Assembly (NCBI GenBank): GCA_050297015.1 | Contig: JBNKRZ010000012.1 | Coordinates: 1 to 35,786 of the forward strand | Direction: 5' to 3' | Length of the DNA: 35,786 bases | DNA from: JACKJA01 sp050297015 | GTDB lineage: Bacteria > Pseudomonadota > Alphaproteobacteria > Micavibrionales > Micavibrionaceae | In this document: positions 1-8,711 of the stretch, piece by piece | Position numbering within the stretch: position 1 is the stretch's first letter | How the letters are laid out: each line of letters starts with the position of its first letter | Notes under the pieces: model-generated | The model's database searches: none | Seen by the model: only the letters and a program-made list of their open reading frames with translations | Told to the model about the DNA's origin: nothing | Position numbers and translations under genes: made by a program

Positions 1-115
1 AGGTGAGGTGAGGTGAGGTGAGGTGAGGTGAGGTGAGGTGAGGTGAGGTGAGGTGAGGTGAGGTGAGGTGAGGTGAGGTGAGGTGAGGTGAGGTGAGGTG
101 AGGTGAGGTGAGGTG
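1..115. repeat. Pentanucleotide tandem repeat (AGGTG)23
   Basis: The first 115 bases are 23 uninterrupted, identical copies of AGGTG, so the array runs off the left edge and its true length is unknown. A purine-rich stretch (116-161) separates it from the stop codon of the GNAT gene. A perfect pentanucleotide array this long is unusual for a bacterial chromosome. It may be a real simple-sequence repeat or an assembly or library artefact at a contig end; the sequence alone cannot decide. Confidence 0.97.
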
Positions 116-161
116 GCCAGGAAGGAAGAGCAGAGAAATAGAGTTAAAAAGGAAGGTGTGG

Positions 162-977
162 CTAAAGTGCCGTAACAACCGCGCCTGTAAACAGACGCTT
201 GAATCCGACTTTGCGGTATAGGCGTTCAAGGGCGGTGTCCGCTTCCGTCATGATAAGGATACTATTGTTCGGATGGCGTTTTATGATCTCTTTAATCACA
301 AATGCACCGATTTCGATCGCTGTGCGTCCGCCTTGCCTGTGCGGTTTATCGACGCCGAGCGCATAAATCAGGCTATAGCGTTCATCCGATACAACACGGA
401 CGGAACCGATGGGCATTCCGTCATCCTGCCGGGTGAGAAATACGCGGCTTTCCAAATCCGGCGGCGAGTCGAAAAAACGCCGTTCAATCGTGCAGTACCC
501 TTCCGGCAGGGGGCCGTACACATCGCCAGGGTGGCTATAGGCGCGGCGAAAGGTGTCGATATAGGATTCCTCGTCCGCCCGGTCGATTTCTTTGATATCC
601 AGCGTACAGCTTTCAGATTTGTGCGCGAGTGCCTCTGCAAAGCGTGCTTTATCCAAAATCATCCAGCTATCGGTTGCCTGCGTTTGCAGCCCCTCTTCTA
701 ACGGTGCATTATGCGCCGAATGAAGTGGTGTGATGTAAAGGGCAGGGGTGCGCTCCCGCTGTGCAAATTCCGGGCTTAGTGCCTGCAACGTCGCAAGCGG
801 ATCGCCGTGCTTCAAAAGGGCGTGGTTGAAGTAAGAATCGGAGACGTTGGCACTGAACGCCAGATCGTAATCCGGCCCTTCAACCCGTTCCGTATAGGTA
901 CCGTAGTTCGAACGATAGTAAAAATCGATCAGGGCACGGAGAGTATCAGAAGTGGGGAGTAGCATGGAGCTAGCCAT
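162..977 (-). CDS. GNAT-family N-acetyltransferase-like protein
   Basis: This 271-residue protein has a C-terminal half typical of acetyl-CoA-dependent GNAT enzymes: a strand carrying GSVRVV, a variant acetyl-CoA loop around HRQGGRTAIE, and a closing segment TALERLYRKVGFKRL that matches the usual A-x-x-L-Y-x-K-x-G-F end. The first ~110 residues are not recognised and may be a degenerate second GNAT lobe. The substrate is unknown. The chosen ATG (977) overlaps the dapA stop by 8 bases (ATGGCTAG), so the gene is probably translationally coupled to dapA. An upstream in-frame ATG at 1028 would extend deep into dapA and is less likely; an ATG five codons in (965) is also possible. The family call is fairly secure, the role is not. 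Confidence 0.75.
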   Translation of the reverse strand: MASSMLLPTSDTLRALIDFYYRSNYGTYTERVEGPDYDLAFSANVSDSYFNHALLKHGDPLATLQALSPEFAQRERTPALYITPLHSAHNAPLEEGLQTQATDSWMILDKARFAEALAHKSESCTLDIKEIDRADEESYIDTFRRAYSHPGDVYGPLPEGYCTIERRFFDSPPDLESRVFLTRQDDGMPIGSVRVVSDERYSLIYALGVDKPHRQGGRTAIEIGAFVIKEIIKRHPNNSILIMTEADTALERLYRKVGFKRLFTGAVVTAL

Positions 978-1869
978 TAGCAGCGATTTTATTGCTTTCC
1001 GCCAGTTCCAATCCCTCCATCGCCTCATCGACGGCTTGCCGGGCGGCGGCGGAGGCGGGGATCAGAGGTAGGCGCATTTCATCGGTGCACAGGCCGATGC
1101 GCGCGCAGGCATATTTCGCGGGCTGTGGAGAACTCTCTACGAACAGGGCGTGGTGCAGCGGCATCAGGCGTTCGTTAAGCGCGCGGGCCGTTTCTGCGTC
1201 GCCAGCCTCCCATGCCTCATGCATCTGCGCGCATAGAGCAGGGGCGACGTTGGATGTCACGGAAATGCAGCCATGTCCGCCGCGCTCCAGAAAATCCAGC
1301 GCGGTATCGTCATTACCGGAGAATTGGAGAAATTCAGCACCACAGGCTGCGCGCGTGGCGGCGACGCGATTCAAATCGCCCGTGGCATCTTTTACGCCGA
1401 TAAAGCGCGGCAATTCTGCAAGGCGGGCCATGGTCTCCGTGTTCATGTCAATAACGGACCGGCCGGGAATGTTGTAGATAATCAATGGCAGGCTGCTGGC
1501 ATCATGGATGGCTTTAAAGTGCACGTAGAGCCCTTCCTGCGTTGGCTTGTTGTAATAGGGCGTGACCAGTAGAGCTGCATCGGCGCCGACCTGTTCGGCA
1601 TGTTGTGTGGACTCGATAGCTTCCTGTGTACAATTCGACCCCGTTCCTGCGATTACGGGAATACGCCCCTTGACGATTTGTACGGCGCGTTCAATGATGC
1701 GGTTATGTTCATCATGCGACAAAGTCGGGGACTCCCCTGTGGTGCCACAAATCACAAGGCCGTGCGAGCCTTGAGCAATTTGGTATTCGATCAGCTTTTC
1801 AAACGATCTCCAGTCAACCGCGCCGTCTTTAAAGGGGGTAATCAAAGCCGTGATGGATCCGTGGAGCAT
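970..1869 (-). CDS. dapA: 4-hydroxy-tetrahydrodipicolinate synthase
   Basis: DapA condenses pyruvate with aspartate semialdehyde in the first committed step of the diaminopimelate/lysine pathway, supplying peptidoglycan and lysine; it is cytosolic and normally tetrameric. The 299-residue length is normal for the family. The signatures are clear: GTTGESPTL near residue 43 for pyruvate binding, the YYNKPTQEGL segment near 105 containing the active-site tyrosine region, YNIPGRS, and GVKDATGD near 160 with the Schiff-base lysine. The start has a good ribosome site (AGAGGAAAGGG) upstream. It is divergent from the lytic transglycosylase with about 45 bases between start codons, so two envelope-related genes share a very short promoter region. 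The downstream GNAT gene overlaps its stop. Confidence 0.97.
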   Translation of the reverse strand: MLHGSITALITPFKDGAVDWRSFEKLIEYQIAQGSHGLVICGTTGESPTLSHDEHNRIIERAVQIVKGRIPVIAGTGSNCTQEAIESTQHAEQVGADAALLVTPYYNKPTQEGLYVHFKAIHDASSLPLIIYNIPGRSVIDMNTETMARLAELPRFIGVKDATGDLNRVAATRAACGAEFLQFSGNDDTALDFLERGGHGCISVTSNVAPALCAQMHEAWEAGDAETARALNERLMPLHHALFVESSPQPAKYACARIGLCTDEMRLPLIPASAAARQAVDEAMEGLELAESNKIAANG

Positions 1870-1914
1870 GGTGATGCCCTTTCCTCTGTAGGTATCGTTG
1901 AAAAAGGCACTTTA

Positions 1915-3936
1915 TTGCGTTTAGTGCAAAGTTTCAAGAAGATGCCTTATCTGGCCGTAATATTTTCTGTTTTTACACTTTGCGCCTTGACGGTTTCTAT
2001 GCATGGGGAGGCGGCCGCCGGACATGATGTTGCGGCGCTTTCCGGGGAGGATGCGGCTTTGACGCATCAGGCTTTGTTGGCTGTTCAGAAAAAACAGTGG
2101 GGGTCAGCGGAGCGGCAAATAGCGCGCACGCGCAATCCGTTGTCGGCCAAGCTGTTTTACTGGCTGAAATACACGGAAGGTGCGGGAGATGTGCAATTTA
2201 ATCGTTTGGCGGCTTTTATACGCGCTAATCCGGACTGGCCTTCGCAAGGGACTCTGCAATTGCGAGCGGAGAAAAACATGCCACGCGATTTGAGTGACCG
2301 GGCTGTGATCGCATGGTTTTCTGATTATGCACCGCGTACGCCGGACGGGATGAACCGTTATTTGTCCGCTCTTAAGAATACAGGGCGTACGGCGGAATTG
2401 GAAAAACAGGCGCGTCACTGGTGGCGGGAGACGCTTTTGACGCCGGCGCAGCAGGTGGATTTTTTGAGGGCGTACGGCGCTATGCTCGATCGGGACTCTC
2501 ATATCCGCCGTCTTGATACTCTGTTATTTGCGGAGCATTACACCAACGCACGCTCTTTGGCTATGCTGCTGGGGGGCGGCTATCCGGCTTTGGCTGATGC
2601 GCGTATTGCACTGTCCGAGGATAAAAGCGGTATAGACCATTTGATCGCAAAAGTGCCGGGCGTGCTGAAAGACGATCCAGGCTTGGCATTCGAGCGTTTA
2701 CGCTGGCGGCGGCGGCATGATCTTGATTACCGGGCCATGGAGATTCTTCACCGTCCTCCACCGGTGGAAAAAATTTCCAACCCGGCCGATTGGTGGCGGG
2801 AGCGGCATATTATCGCGCGGCGCCTGATGGAGGAAAAGCATTATAAAAGTGCGTATTTGTTGGTCTCCGAGCACATGCAGGAGGAAGGTCTGCCCTTTGC
2901 GCAGGCTGAATTTTTGGCAGGGTTTCTGGCGCTACGTTTTCTGGATGAGCCGTGGCGGGCTTTTGAGCATTTTGAAGCTTTATATCACCGGACAAAAACA
3001 CCGCTTAGTCGGGCGCGTGGAGCGTATTGGGCGGCACGCGCCAGTGAGGCTTTGAAATATGATGAAATCGCTCAGCACTGGTATCAGGTTGCAGCGCGAT
3101 ACCCGACGGCTTATTACGGGCAGCAGGCGCAAAAATATTTGCAGATAGCATACCGGGAGCCGGAAAGAGTGCCGCCACAGGGGAGTGAGCCGGGGCGTTC
3201 TGCCTTTGAAGGCAAGGAAATGGTGCAAATGGCGCGTATTCTCCAGAATGCCAATATGTGGGAGGAGGTCACGGATTTCCTAAACGCGCTGGCCCGGCAG
3301 ACACAAACGCCGGAGGAATATCTTTATGTGGCCGATCTGGCGCGTGAGCTTAAGCATTATCATAACGCGATCGCGATCGCTAAGCAGGGATTGGGGCGAA
3401 ATATATTCCTCATGGATCATGCTTACCCCACCTTGCTTTCTTATATGAAGGGGATTGATGCGGACTGGGCTTTGGTTCATGGGGTCATTCGTCAAGAAAG
3501 TGCCTTTAACCAGAAAGCCGTTAGCCCTGCCGGTGCGCGCGGGTTGATGCAGCTCATGCCGGCGACGGCGCGGGATGTTGCGCGCAAGGAAGGAGTTTCT
3601 CATGCGACTGAATGGCTGACGAATAATCCAGCTCATAACATTCGTTTGGGCGCAGGGTATTTGACGCAGATGTTAGAGCGTTATGATGGTTCTTACCCTT
3701 TGGCGGTTGCGGCTTATAATGGCGGGCCGGGGCGTGTCGATCGCTGGTTAAAGGAATGGGGAGATCCCCGTAAGGGCGGGATTGCTATGGAGGATTGGAT
3801 GGAACTTATCCCTGTTTATGAAACCCGCAACTATGTTCAGCGCGTTTTGGAGGGCGCTTACGTTTACCACGTAAAACTGGGGGATGTTCAGCGGAAAAGC
3901 GGTTATACAACGGCTTTGTACACCCCGGCGTATTGA
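1915..3936 (+). CDS. slt: Soluble lytic murein transglycosylase (Slt family)
   Basis: This periplasmic enzyme cleaves the MurNAc-GlcNAc bond of peptidoglycan, forming 1,6-anhydro products. About 670 residues fit the Slt family: a long alpha-helical superhelical region, then a C-terminal lysozyme-like SLT domain. The catalytic glutamate lies in VIRQESAF (about residue 528), followed by SPAGARGLMQLMPATA and later AVAAYNGGPGRV. The start is ambiguous. The first ATG (1942) gives MPYLAVIFSV, a signal peptide without basic residues. An in-frame TTG at 1915, seven bases after AAAAAGG, adds the basic n-region RLVQSFKK and makes a better Sec signal; GTG 1924 is a third choice. The open frame continues upstream to 1600 antisense to dapA, which I treat as non-coding. 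Confidence 0.93.
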   Translation: MRLVQSFKKMPYLAVIFSVFTLCALTVSMHGEAAAGHDVAALSGEDAALTHQALLAVQKKQWGSAERQIARTRNPLSAKLFYWLKYTEGAGDVQFNRLAAFIRANPDWPSQGTLQLRAEKNMPRDLSDRAVIAWFSDYAPRTPDGMNRYLSALKNTGRTAELEKQARHWWRETLLTPAQQVDFLRAYGAMLDRDSHIRRLDTLLFAEHYTNARSLAMLLGGGYPALADARIALSEDKSGIDHLIAKVPGVLKDDPGLAFERLRWRRRHDLDYRAMEILHRPPPVEKISNPADWWRERHIIARRLMEEKHYKSAYLLVSEHMQEEGLPFAQAEFLAGFLALRFLDEPWRAFEHFEALYHRTKTPLSRARGAYWAARASEALKYDEIAQHWYQVAARYPTAYYGQQAQKYLQIAYREPERVPPQGSEPGRSAFEGKEMVQMARILQNANMWEEVTDFLNALARQTQTPEEYLYVADLARELKHYHNAIAIAKQGLGRNIFLMDHAYPTLLSYMKGIDADWALVHGVIRQESAFNQKAVSPAGARGLMQLMPATARDVARKEGVSHATEWLTNNPAHNIRLGAGYLTQMLERYDGSYPLAVAAYNGGPGRVDRWLKEWGDPRKGGIAMEDWMELIPVYETRNYVQRVLEGAYVYHVKLGDVQRKSGYTTALYTPAY

Positions 3937-3986
3937 AAAAATAGGGGTATTCACTCTATCCTCTTGGTTTTAAATGAAAAAATATA

Positions 3987-4015
3987 TTAAATGTGAAGGG
4001 TCTATGTGCTATAGT
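3987..4015 (+). promoter_or_regulatory. Putative sigma70-type promoter for the response-regulator/kinase genes
   Basis: A TATAGT -10-like hexamer (4010-4015) lies 17 bases after TTAAAT (3987-3992). It would start transcription about 60 bases before the response-regulator ATG at 4082. The -10 match is good and the -35 match is poor. The surrounding 3937-4081 gap is AT-rich and holds no gene that I can see. Confidence 0.35.
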
Positions 4016-4081
4016 GAACTTCAGGTTGATATTCGCTGTTCTCAACATATGTTTAGTGTCTGAGCAACAAGAGGAAATTCT

Positions 4082-4744
4082 ATGAAAATATTACTGGCAG
4101 ACGATCATGTTCTTTTTAGGGACGTTCTAACGCACTATTTTGAACGCTTTTTGCCCGAAGCTGAGATTGTTTCGGTCTCTGATATGCATGAGGCTATGGC
4201 GACTTTACAGGCATGTGATGATATTGATCTGATCCTTTTAGATTTGCAAATGCCCGGTATGAGAGGGCTGGAAGGTCTGAAAAAAGTGAAGCTTCATGAT
4301 CCGCAAATGAAAGTGGCTTTATTGTCGGGGGTAGCCGAGCGGATAGATGTGGAGGAGGCCCTTGCGCTGGGGGCGGCCGGGTATTTACCGAAAACCCTAT
4401 CGGGGAGCCGCTTAGTCAAAGGGGTCGAAGATATTTTGGCGGGTGTGCCTTTTGTGCCTGTCGATCATGAAGATAGTGTTCCTTTACCATCCTATTATGG
4501 GGATCAAGAGCACTGCGTTGTGTCATCTGCTGGTTTGGATATGCCGGAGCCAAAGGGGAAGTTGACCCCACGGGAAACCGAAGTGTTGTCTTATTTGATG
4601 CGTGGGGAATCTAACAAGGAAATAGCCCGTGATCTTGATTTGCAGGTTGTAACGGTTAAGCTGCACGTGCGTAGTATTTGCCGGAAACTGGGGGCTAAAA
4701 ATCGTACACAGGCAGCTCTTATCGCTCAGAAAATAAGGGGTTGA
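4082..4744 (+). CDS. NarL/FixJ-type response regulator (REC + LuxR HTH)
   Basis: This 220-residue two-component output protein has an N-terminal receiver domain (about 1-120), with the acidic pair in LLADDH, the phospho-acceptor Asp54 in ILLDLQMPG, and the conserved lysine in GYLPKTLSG. A linker follows, then a LuxR-type helix-turn-helix (about 155-220) beginning LTPRETEVL, with recognition region VVTVKLHVRSICRKL. Phosphorylation presumably controls DNA binding; the target genes are unknown. The neighbouring hybrid kinase (4796) is the obvious candidate partner, 51 bases downstream. That kinase also carries its own receiver, so this protein could be the terminal partner of a phosphorelay or an independent target. 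Family identity is certain, the signal is not. Confidence 0.93.
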   Translation: MKILLADDHVLFRDVLTHYFERFLPEAEIVSVSDMHEAMATLQACDDIDLILLDLQMPGMRGLEGLKKVKLHDPQMKVALLSGVAERIDVEEALALGAAGYLPKTLSGSRLVKGVEDILAGVPFVPVDHEDSVPLPSYYGDQEHCVVSSAGLDMPEPKGKLTPRETEVLSYLMRGESNKEIARDLDLQVVTVKLHVRSICRKLGAKNRTQAALIAQKIRG

Positions 4745-4795
4745 TGGAAACCGTTCATTATGTATCTTTATCCTATAAGAACGAGGGCGGTGGAT

Positions 4796-6376
4796 ATGAA
4801 AGATTTCGGTCTGAAGCGACGATGGATGAAGATGGCTGAAGCCTTTCTGATCGGTTTTGTTATTTTTATTTTTTGTCTTTCAGCCCTTCAAAGTCTCTTT
4901 CTTCTCGCAGAGACAAAGATATCTATCTTGCCTTATCACTCACCTCACGGGGATGAAGGCTTTTTGTTTTTCTCGATAGTGACGATGATTATTGCCGGGT
5001 TGGGGATAATTGCTCTTTTGTTGCTTAAGCTTTGGCGACTTAAGGGGGTTTATGCACAAAAGCAGCTTTTGAAACAACAGTTTTTCCAAGCGCAAAAGAT
5101 GGAGGCGTTGGGGCGTCTTGCCGGAGGGGTTGCTCATGATTTTAATAATATTCTCGCCTCAATGATGGGGTATACGGAATTTTTGCTGGATGACCTTGAA
5201 AAAGGAACAGAACAATATGGTTTTGCCCGTCAGATCGAACGCGGCGGACAGCAGGCGCGCGCCTTGGTAGATCAAATTCTTGCGTTTGCGCGCCAGCGTG
5301 ATCGGGTTAAAGGCCCCGTTGATATGGTCGAGGTTGTACGGGAAACGCATAGTATGTTGCGTTCAACCCTGCCAGCAACGATTTCTACTAAAGTGGATAT
5401 TCCTGTGAGTGAGGCTTTCATTCATGCGAATCCGTCGCAGATAGGACAGGTTTTAATGAATGTCTGTGTGAATGCGGCGGATGCTATGGGAGATGAGCAT
5501 GGACGTTTGTCCATTTCTCTTGCTGTGCGGGAAGCGGGTGACTTTCCCTATGATTTGATGTTGTCAGATTCCCTTTCGCGGGAGAAGAGCTTTTTGTCCA
5601 CGGTGATTCAATCGCGGGAGGATGGTGGGCATTTGTTGTTAATGGGGAATATCGTGCGGGGGCAGCGTTACGTGCAGATTGAAATAGCCGATACGGGATG
5701 CGGTCTTAGCCAACTCATTATGGAGCATATGTTTGATCCTTTTTATACAATGAATAAAGGGGGGAAAGGGACCGGGCTGGGGCTTTCTTCTGTGCATGGT
5801 ATCATTGCGACGCATCAGGGCGCATTGACCGTTTCCAGTAAAGAAGGGGAAGGGGCCGTTTTTGATTTGTATTTTCCATTGATGGAAGGTATGGGAAGTG
5901 TTGAATTTCAGCCTGACCAGGAAGAACCGGTATCTGTGACGGATGTTGCGGCATATTTTATTCTGGTTGTAGAGGATAACGACGATGTGCGTGACATGTT
6001 AATCCGCATGATTGCGCGCTGTGGTTATCAGGTTGAGGGGTGCTCTTCGGCTTGTGATGCTATAGATCATTTGCGCGAAAATCCGGAGCGCTATCATCTC
6101 GTGATTACGGACTATATCATGCCCGATATGACGGGCGCTGAGCTGGTTGAAGAGATCGGACATGATTTTCCTGAGTTGCCGCTTTTGCTCATTACCGGTT
6201 ATAGCCGAAAAGAGCTTGAAGAATTGCGCAAATCCAACCCATCGGTGCGTATGCTTTTAAGGAAACCGATTGAGGGCAGTGTGTTGCAACGGGCGTTGGC
6301 GGATATTCTGGGGGTGGAGCGTGGTGGGCCCGATGGTGTGAGAATTCTCAAAAATACTAAGGATGCCGCAGCATGA
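4796..6376 (+). CDS. Hybrid sensor histidine kinase with C-terminal receiver
   Basis: This is a membrane-anchored kinase of about 526 residues. Two hydrophobic segments near the N-terminus (around LIGFVIFIFCLSALQSL and FFSIVTMIIAGLGIIALLLL) enclose a short external loop with no recognisable sensor domain. The HisKA H-box is GRLAGGVAHDFNNIL, with the phospho-histidine at about 114. The ATPase domain shows an N box (NVCVNAADAM), DTGCGL and GKGTGLGLSS. A receiver follows, with acidic VVEDNDD, Asp at about 439 in ITDYIMPDM, and a conserved lysine (RKPIE). I chose the ATG at 4796 because GAGGGCGGTGG lies just upstream; an ATG at 4760 would add 12 residues with no clear ribosome site. The stop overlaps the cca start by four bases (ATGA), implying coupled translation. 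Confidence 0.92.
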   Translation: MKDFGLKRRWMKMAEAFLIGFVIFIFCLSALQSLFLLAETKISILPYHSPHGDEGFLFFSIVTMIIAGLGIIALLLLKLWRLKGVYAQKQLLKQQFFQAQKMEALGRLAGGVAHDFNNILASMMGYTEFLLDDLEKGTEQYGFARQIERGGQQARALVDQILAFARQRDRVKGPVDMVEVVRETHSMLRSTLPATISTKVDIPVSEAFIHANPSQIGQVLMNVCVNAADAMGDEHGRLSISLAVREAGDFPYDLMLSDSLSREKSFLSTVIQSREDGGHLLLMGNIVRGQRYVQIEIADTGCGLSQLIMEHMFDPFYTMNKGGKGTGLGLSSVHGIIATHQGALTVSSKEGEGAVFDLYFPLMEGMGSVEFQPDQEEPVSVTDVAAYFILVVEDNDDVRDMLIRMIARCGYQVEGCSSACDAIDHLRENPERYHLVITDYIMPDMTGAELVEEIGHDFPELPLLLITGYSRKELEELRKSNPSVRMLLRKPIEGSVLQRALADILGVERGGPDGVRILKNTKDAAA

Positions 6377-7593
6377 TGACGCCCGTTTGCACGATTACCC
6401 CGCCTTTTTGGATGAAGGGGGATGCTGTGTGTGCCGTTATGGCGGCTCTTGCCGCAGAGGGGGAATCTCCGTGCGCTTTGTTTGTTGGAGGATGTGTTCG
6501 TAATAGCCTGTTGAAGGAGCCTGTAAGCGATATTGATATTGCTACGATATGTACGCCGGAGGAGGTCACTGTTCGCCTGAAAAAAGCGGGAATTAAAGTC
6601 ATCCCGACGGGGATAGATCATGGCACTGTGACAGCCGTTATGGGTAAAGAGCCCTTTGAAATTACAACATTACGTAAGGATGTTGAGACGTTTGGCCGGC
6701 ATGCCGTTGTGGCTTTTACAAAGGATTGGCGGAAGGATGCGCAGCGGCGTGATTTTACGATGAACACTCTGCTAGCCGATCAGGAAGGTCATATTTTTGA
6801 TCCAACCGGGCAGGGGCTTGCCGATCTGGAGGCGCGGCGGGTGCGGTTTGTCGGTGATCCGGCTATACGCATTGCGGAGGATTATTTGCGCATTTTGCGT
6901 TTTTTTCGCTTTCATGCTTTTTACGGGGAAGGGGCGCCGGATGAAGTGGCTCTGGCGGCGTGCAGGGAAGCGGCGGATCGTATAGGGGCGCTGTCCCGTG
7001 AACGTGTCACGCAGGAATTTTTAAAAATTCTGTCCGTTGATGATCCGTATAGCATCCTTGGTGTTATGTTTGAAAACAACATCTTACATGATATTGTTAG
7101 TGTGAAACATGAGAATGAGCTGCTACGGAAACTCTGTGCTTTTCAAAAGTGTTATGCGGCGTTCAGCGTTGTGGCGCGTTTGATTGTTTTGTCCGGGTTT
7201 TCCGCCGCGCATATGGCGGCGTTGGAAAAATATCTAATTCTTTCTAACGCGCAAAAGAAAGAGTTCAAGACTTTGTTGGAAATGTTAAATAGTTCCGAAA
7301 AAACTGAGGTTTTTCTATATCGTTACGGGGGCGATCTGACGACACAGGCCCTGCTTTTACGTGCGGTGCGTGGGGGGGACGAAAGTGGTTTGGCCGAAGC
7401 CATGTCTGTTGTGAAAGACGGGATTGTTCCTGCTTTCCCTTTAAGCGGTACGGATGTGATAGGGGCCGGCGTGTCACAAGGGCCGCAGGTTGGAAAAATT
7501 CTCTCCGCCATCGAAAAATGGTGGATTGATGCGGGTTTTCAGCCAGACCGGGCGGCGTGTTTATTAGAGCTTCAGCGGCTCACCGGGCGTTAA
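6373..7593 (+). CDS. cca: CCA tRNA nucleotidyltransferase
   Basis: This class II nucleotidyltransferase is expected to add or repair the CCA 3' end of tRNA. About 406 residues. The head domain contains FVGGCVRNSLL followed by the metal-binding pair in SDIDIAT, then RKDVETFGRH and the RRDFTMNTLL motif that binds the incoming nucleotide, and DPTGQGLADLEAR. The neck motif AIRIAEDYLRILRFFRF is intact. The C-terminal part is less conserved, as usual for alphaproteobacterial members. Poly(A) polymerase I has the same fold, but this protein's size and lack of a basic tail favour a CCA enzyme. The start sits inside the kinase stop (ATGA). The 3' end overlaps the convergent UPF0173 gene by 30 bases. 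Confidence 0.9.
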   Translation: MMTPVCTITPPFWMKGDAVCAVMAALAAEGESPCALFVGGCVRNSLLKEPVSDIDIATICTPEEVTVRLKKAGIKVIPTGIDHGTVTAVMGKEPFEITTLRKDVETFGRHAVVAFTKDWRKDAQRRDFTMNTLLADQEGHIFDPTGQGLADLEARRVRFVGDPAIRIAEDYLRILRFFRFHAFYGEGAPDEVALAACREAADRIGALSRERVTQEFLKILSVDDPYSILGVMFENNILHDIVSVKHENELLRKLCAFQKCYAAFSVVARLIVLSGFSAAHMAALEKYLILSNAQKKEFKTLLEMLNSSEKTEVFLYRYGGDLTTQALLLRAVRGGDESGLAEAMSVVKDGIVPAFPLSGTDVIGAGVSQGPQVGKILSAIEKWWIDAGFQPDRAACLLELQRLTGR

Positions 7594-8256
7594 AATCTCA
7601 ACGCGTCCGTGTTTGACTTGGTGCTTGAAATCTTCCGGTTCGCCCGTCAAGATCGGGAAGGTATTCCAATGCATAGGCACGATAACCTTTACGTCTAGCA
7701 GCTCATTACAGGCATAAGCTGCCGTGTGGGGTGTCATGGTGTAGCGGTCGCCGATCGGCATCAGGGCAATGTCGGGCTTATGCAGCTTTTGGATCAGCGC
7801 CATATCGTTGAATACATCCGTGTCACCCGTGTGATAGATACGATGATCTCCGGTATCGACGACAAAGCCCGCAGGCTGGCCGCCATAACTGCCGTCGGGC
7901 AGGGAAGAGCTGTGCACGGCATTGACCATCGTTGCCTTGATTGGGCCCGGCAGTTCAACCGTGCCGCCAATGTTCATATCAATGATCGTGTCGGGATCGA
8001 CGCCATTGTTTTTCAGCCAGTTTGCGATTTCAAAAATACATACGATTGTTGGGTTGTTCGCCTTGATGATGTCCAGTGCATCGCCGATATGGTCGCCGTG
8101 GGCATGGGTCAGGATGAGAATATCGATATCCGAGAGCCATTGCTCGCTCTCTTCCGGCGCCATGCTATTCCCCGTGATGAAGGGGTCGATCAGTATGTTT
8201 TGCCCCTGCGCCTCAATGTGAAAGGCTGAATGGCCGAGCCATGTGAGTTGTGTCAT
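7564..8256 (-). CDS. UPF0173 metal-dependent hydrolase (metallo-beta-lactamase fold)
   Basis: This 230-residue cytosolic protein opens MTQLTWLGHSAF, the hallmark of the UPF0173/UlaG-like branch of metallo-beta-lactamase proteins. The metal site is LTHAHGDHIGD (about 50-60), with later ligands in HTGDTDVF and VPMHWNT. Lactonase or phosphodiesterase activity is known for relatives, but the substrate of this subgroup is unsettled. The ATG overlaps the trmL stop by four bases (ATGA), so the two are probably one transcript. The last ten codons overlap the convergent cca gene by 30 bases, and the frame ends with two consecutive TAA codons. The fold is certain; the biochemical role is open. Confidence 0.92.
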   Translation of the reverse strand: MTQLTWLGHSAFHIEAQGQNILIDPFITGNSMAPEESEQWLSDIDILILTHAHGDHIGDALDIIKANNPTIVCIFEIANWLKNNGVDPDTIIDMNIGGTVELPGPIKATMVNAVHSSSLPDGSYGGQPAGFVVDTGDHRIYHTGDTDVFNDMALIQKLHKPDIALMPIGDRYTMTPHTAAYACNELLDVKVIVPMHWNTFPILTGEPEDFKHQVKHGRVEILTPGEPLKL

Positions 8257-8711
8257 TGGTTGTCTCCTGTGTTTATTTGCCTTAGGGCTTCCCCTGCGAT
8301 CATTGCAGCGCTGTTGATAACATTGAGGGAACGCATGCCCGGAGCCATCGGGATAAATATACGTCCGTCGGCGGCGTTGTGAACGTCATCGGGGACGCCC
8401 GCGCTTTCGCGTCCTGCGATCAAAATATCGCCGTTCTGGAATTTAAAGTCCGTGTAGGGGACAGCGGCTTTGGTGGTCATCAAGACGCGCCGCTGTCCCG
8501 GATACGCGCTTTGGAATTTATCCCATGAATCGTGCCGGGTTAGCTTCACGGCATCGATATAATCCATAGCGCTACGGCGGATTTTGGTATCATCCCACGG
8601 GAAGCCGCAAGGCTCGATAATATCAAGCCCCAACCCCAGGCACGCACACAGCCGCATGGCTGCTCCGGTGTTCTGCGGAATGTCGGGCTGGTACAGGGCT
8701 AGATGAATCAT
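8253..8711 (-). CDS. trmL: tRNA (cytidine(34)-2'-O)-methyltransferase
   Basis: TrmL is a small SPOUT-class methyltransferase that 2'-O-methylates the wobble nucleotide of certain leucine tRNAs using S-adenosylmethionine. The 152-residue length is typical. It shows the start MIHLALYQPDIPQNTG, the middle motif AGRESAGVPDDV and the C-terminal knot motif PMAPGMRSLNVINSAAM. It is divergent from petA, with about 145 bases between starts, an arrangement common in alphaproteobacteria. It is followed by the UPF0173 gene with a 4-base overlap. No strong ribosome site precedes the ATG (CTGTAGCTC), so initiation may be weak or the leader very short. Confidence 0.95.
   Translation of the reverse strand: MIHLALYQPDIPQNTGAAMRLCACLGLGLDIIEPCGFPWDDTKIRRSAMDYIDAVKLTRHDSWDKFQSAYPGQRRVLMTTKAAVPYTDFKFQNGDILIAGRESAGVPDDVHNAADGRIFIPMAPGMRSLNVINSAAMIAGEALRQINTGDNQ

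Noticed and set aside
1600..1914. Upstream extension of the lytic transglycosylase frame
   Set aside because: It lies antisense inside dapA, lacks family similarity and would put the signal peptide in the middle of the protein.
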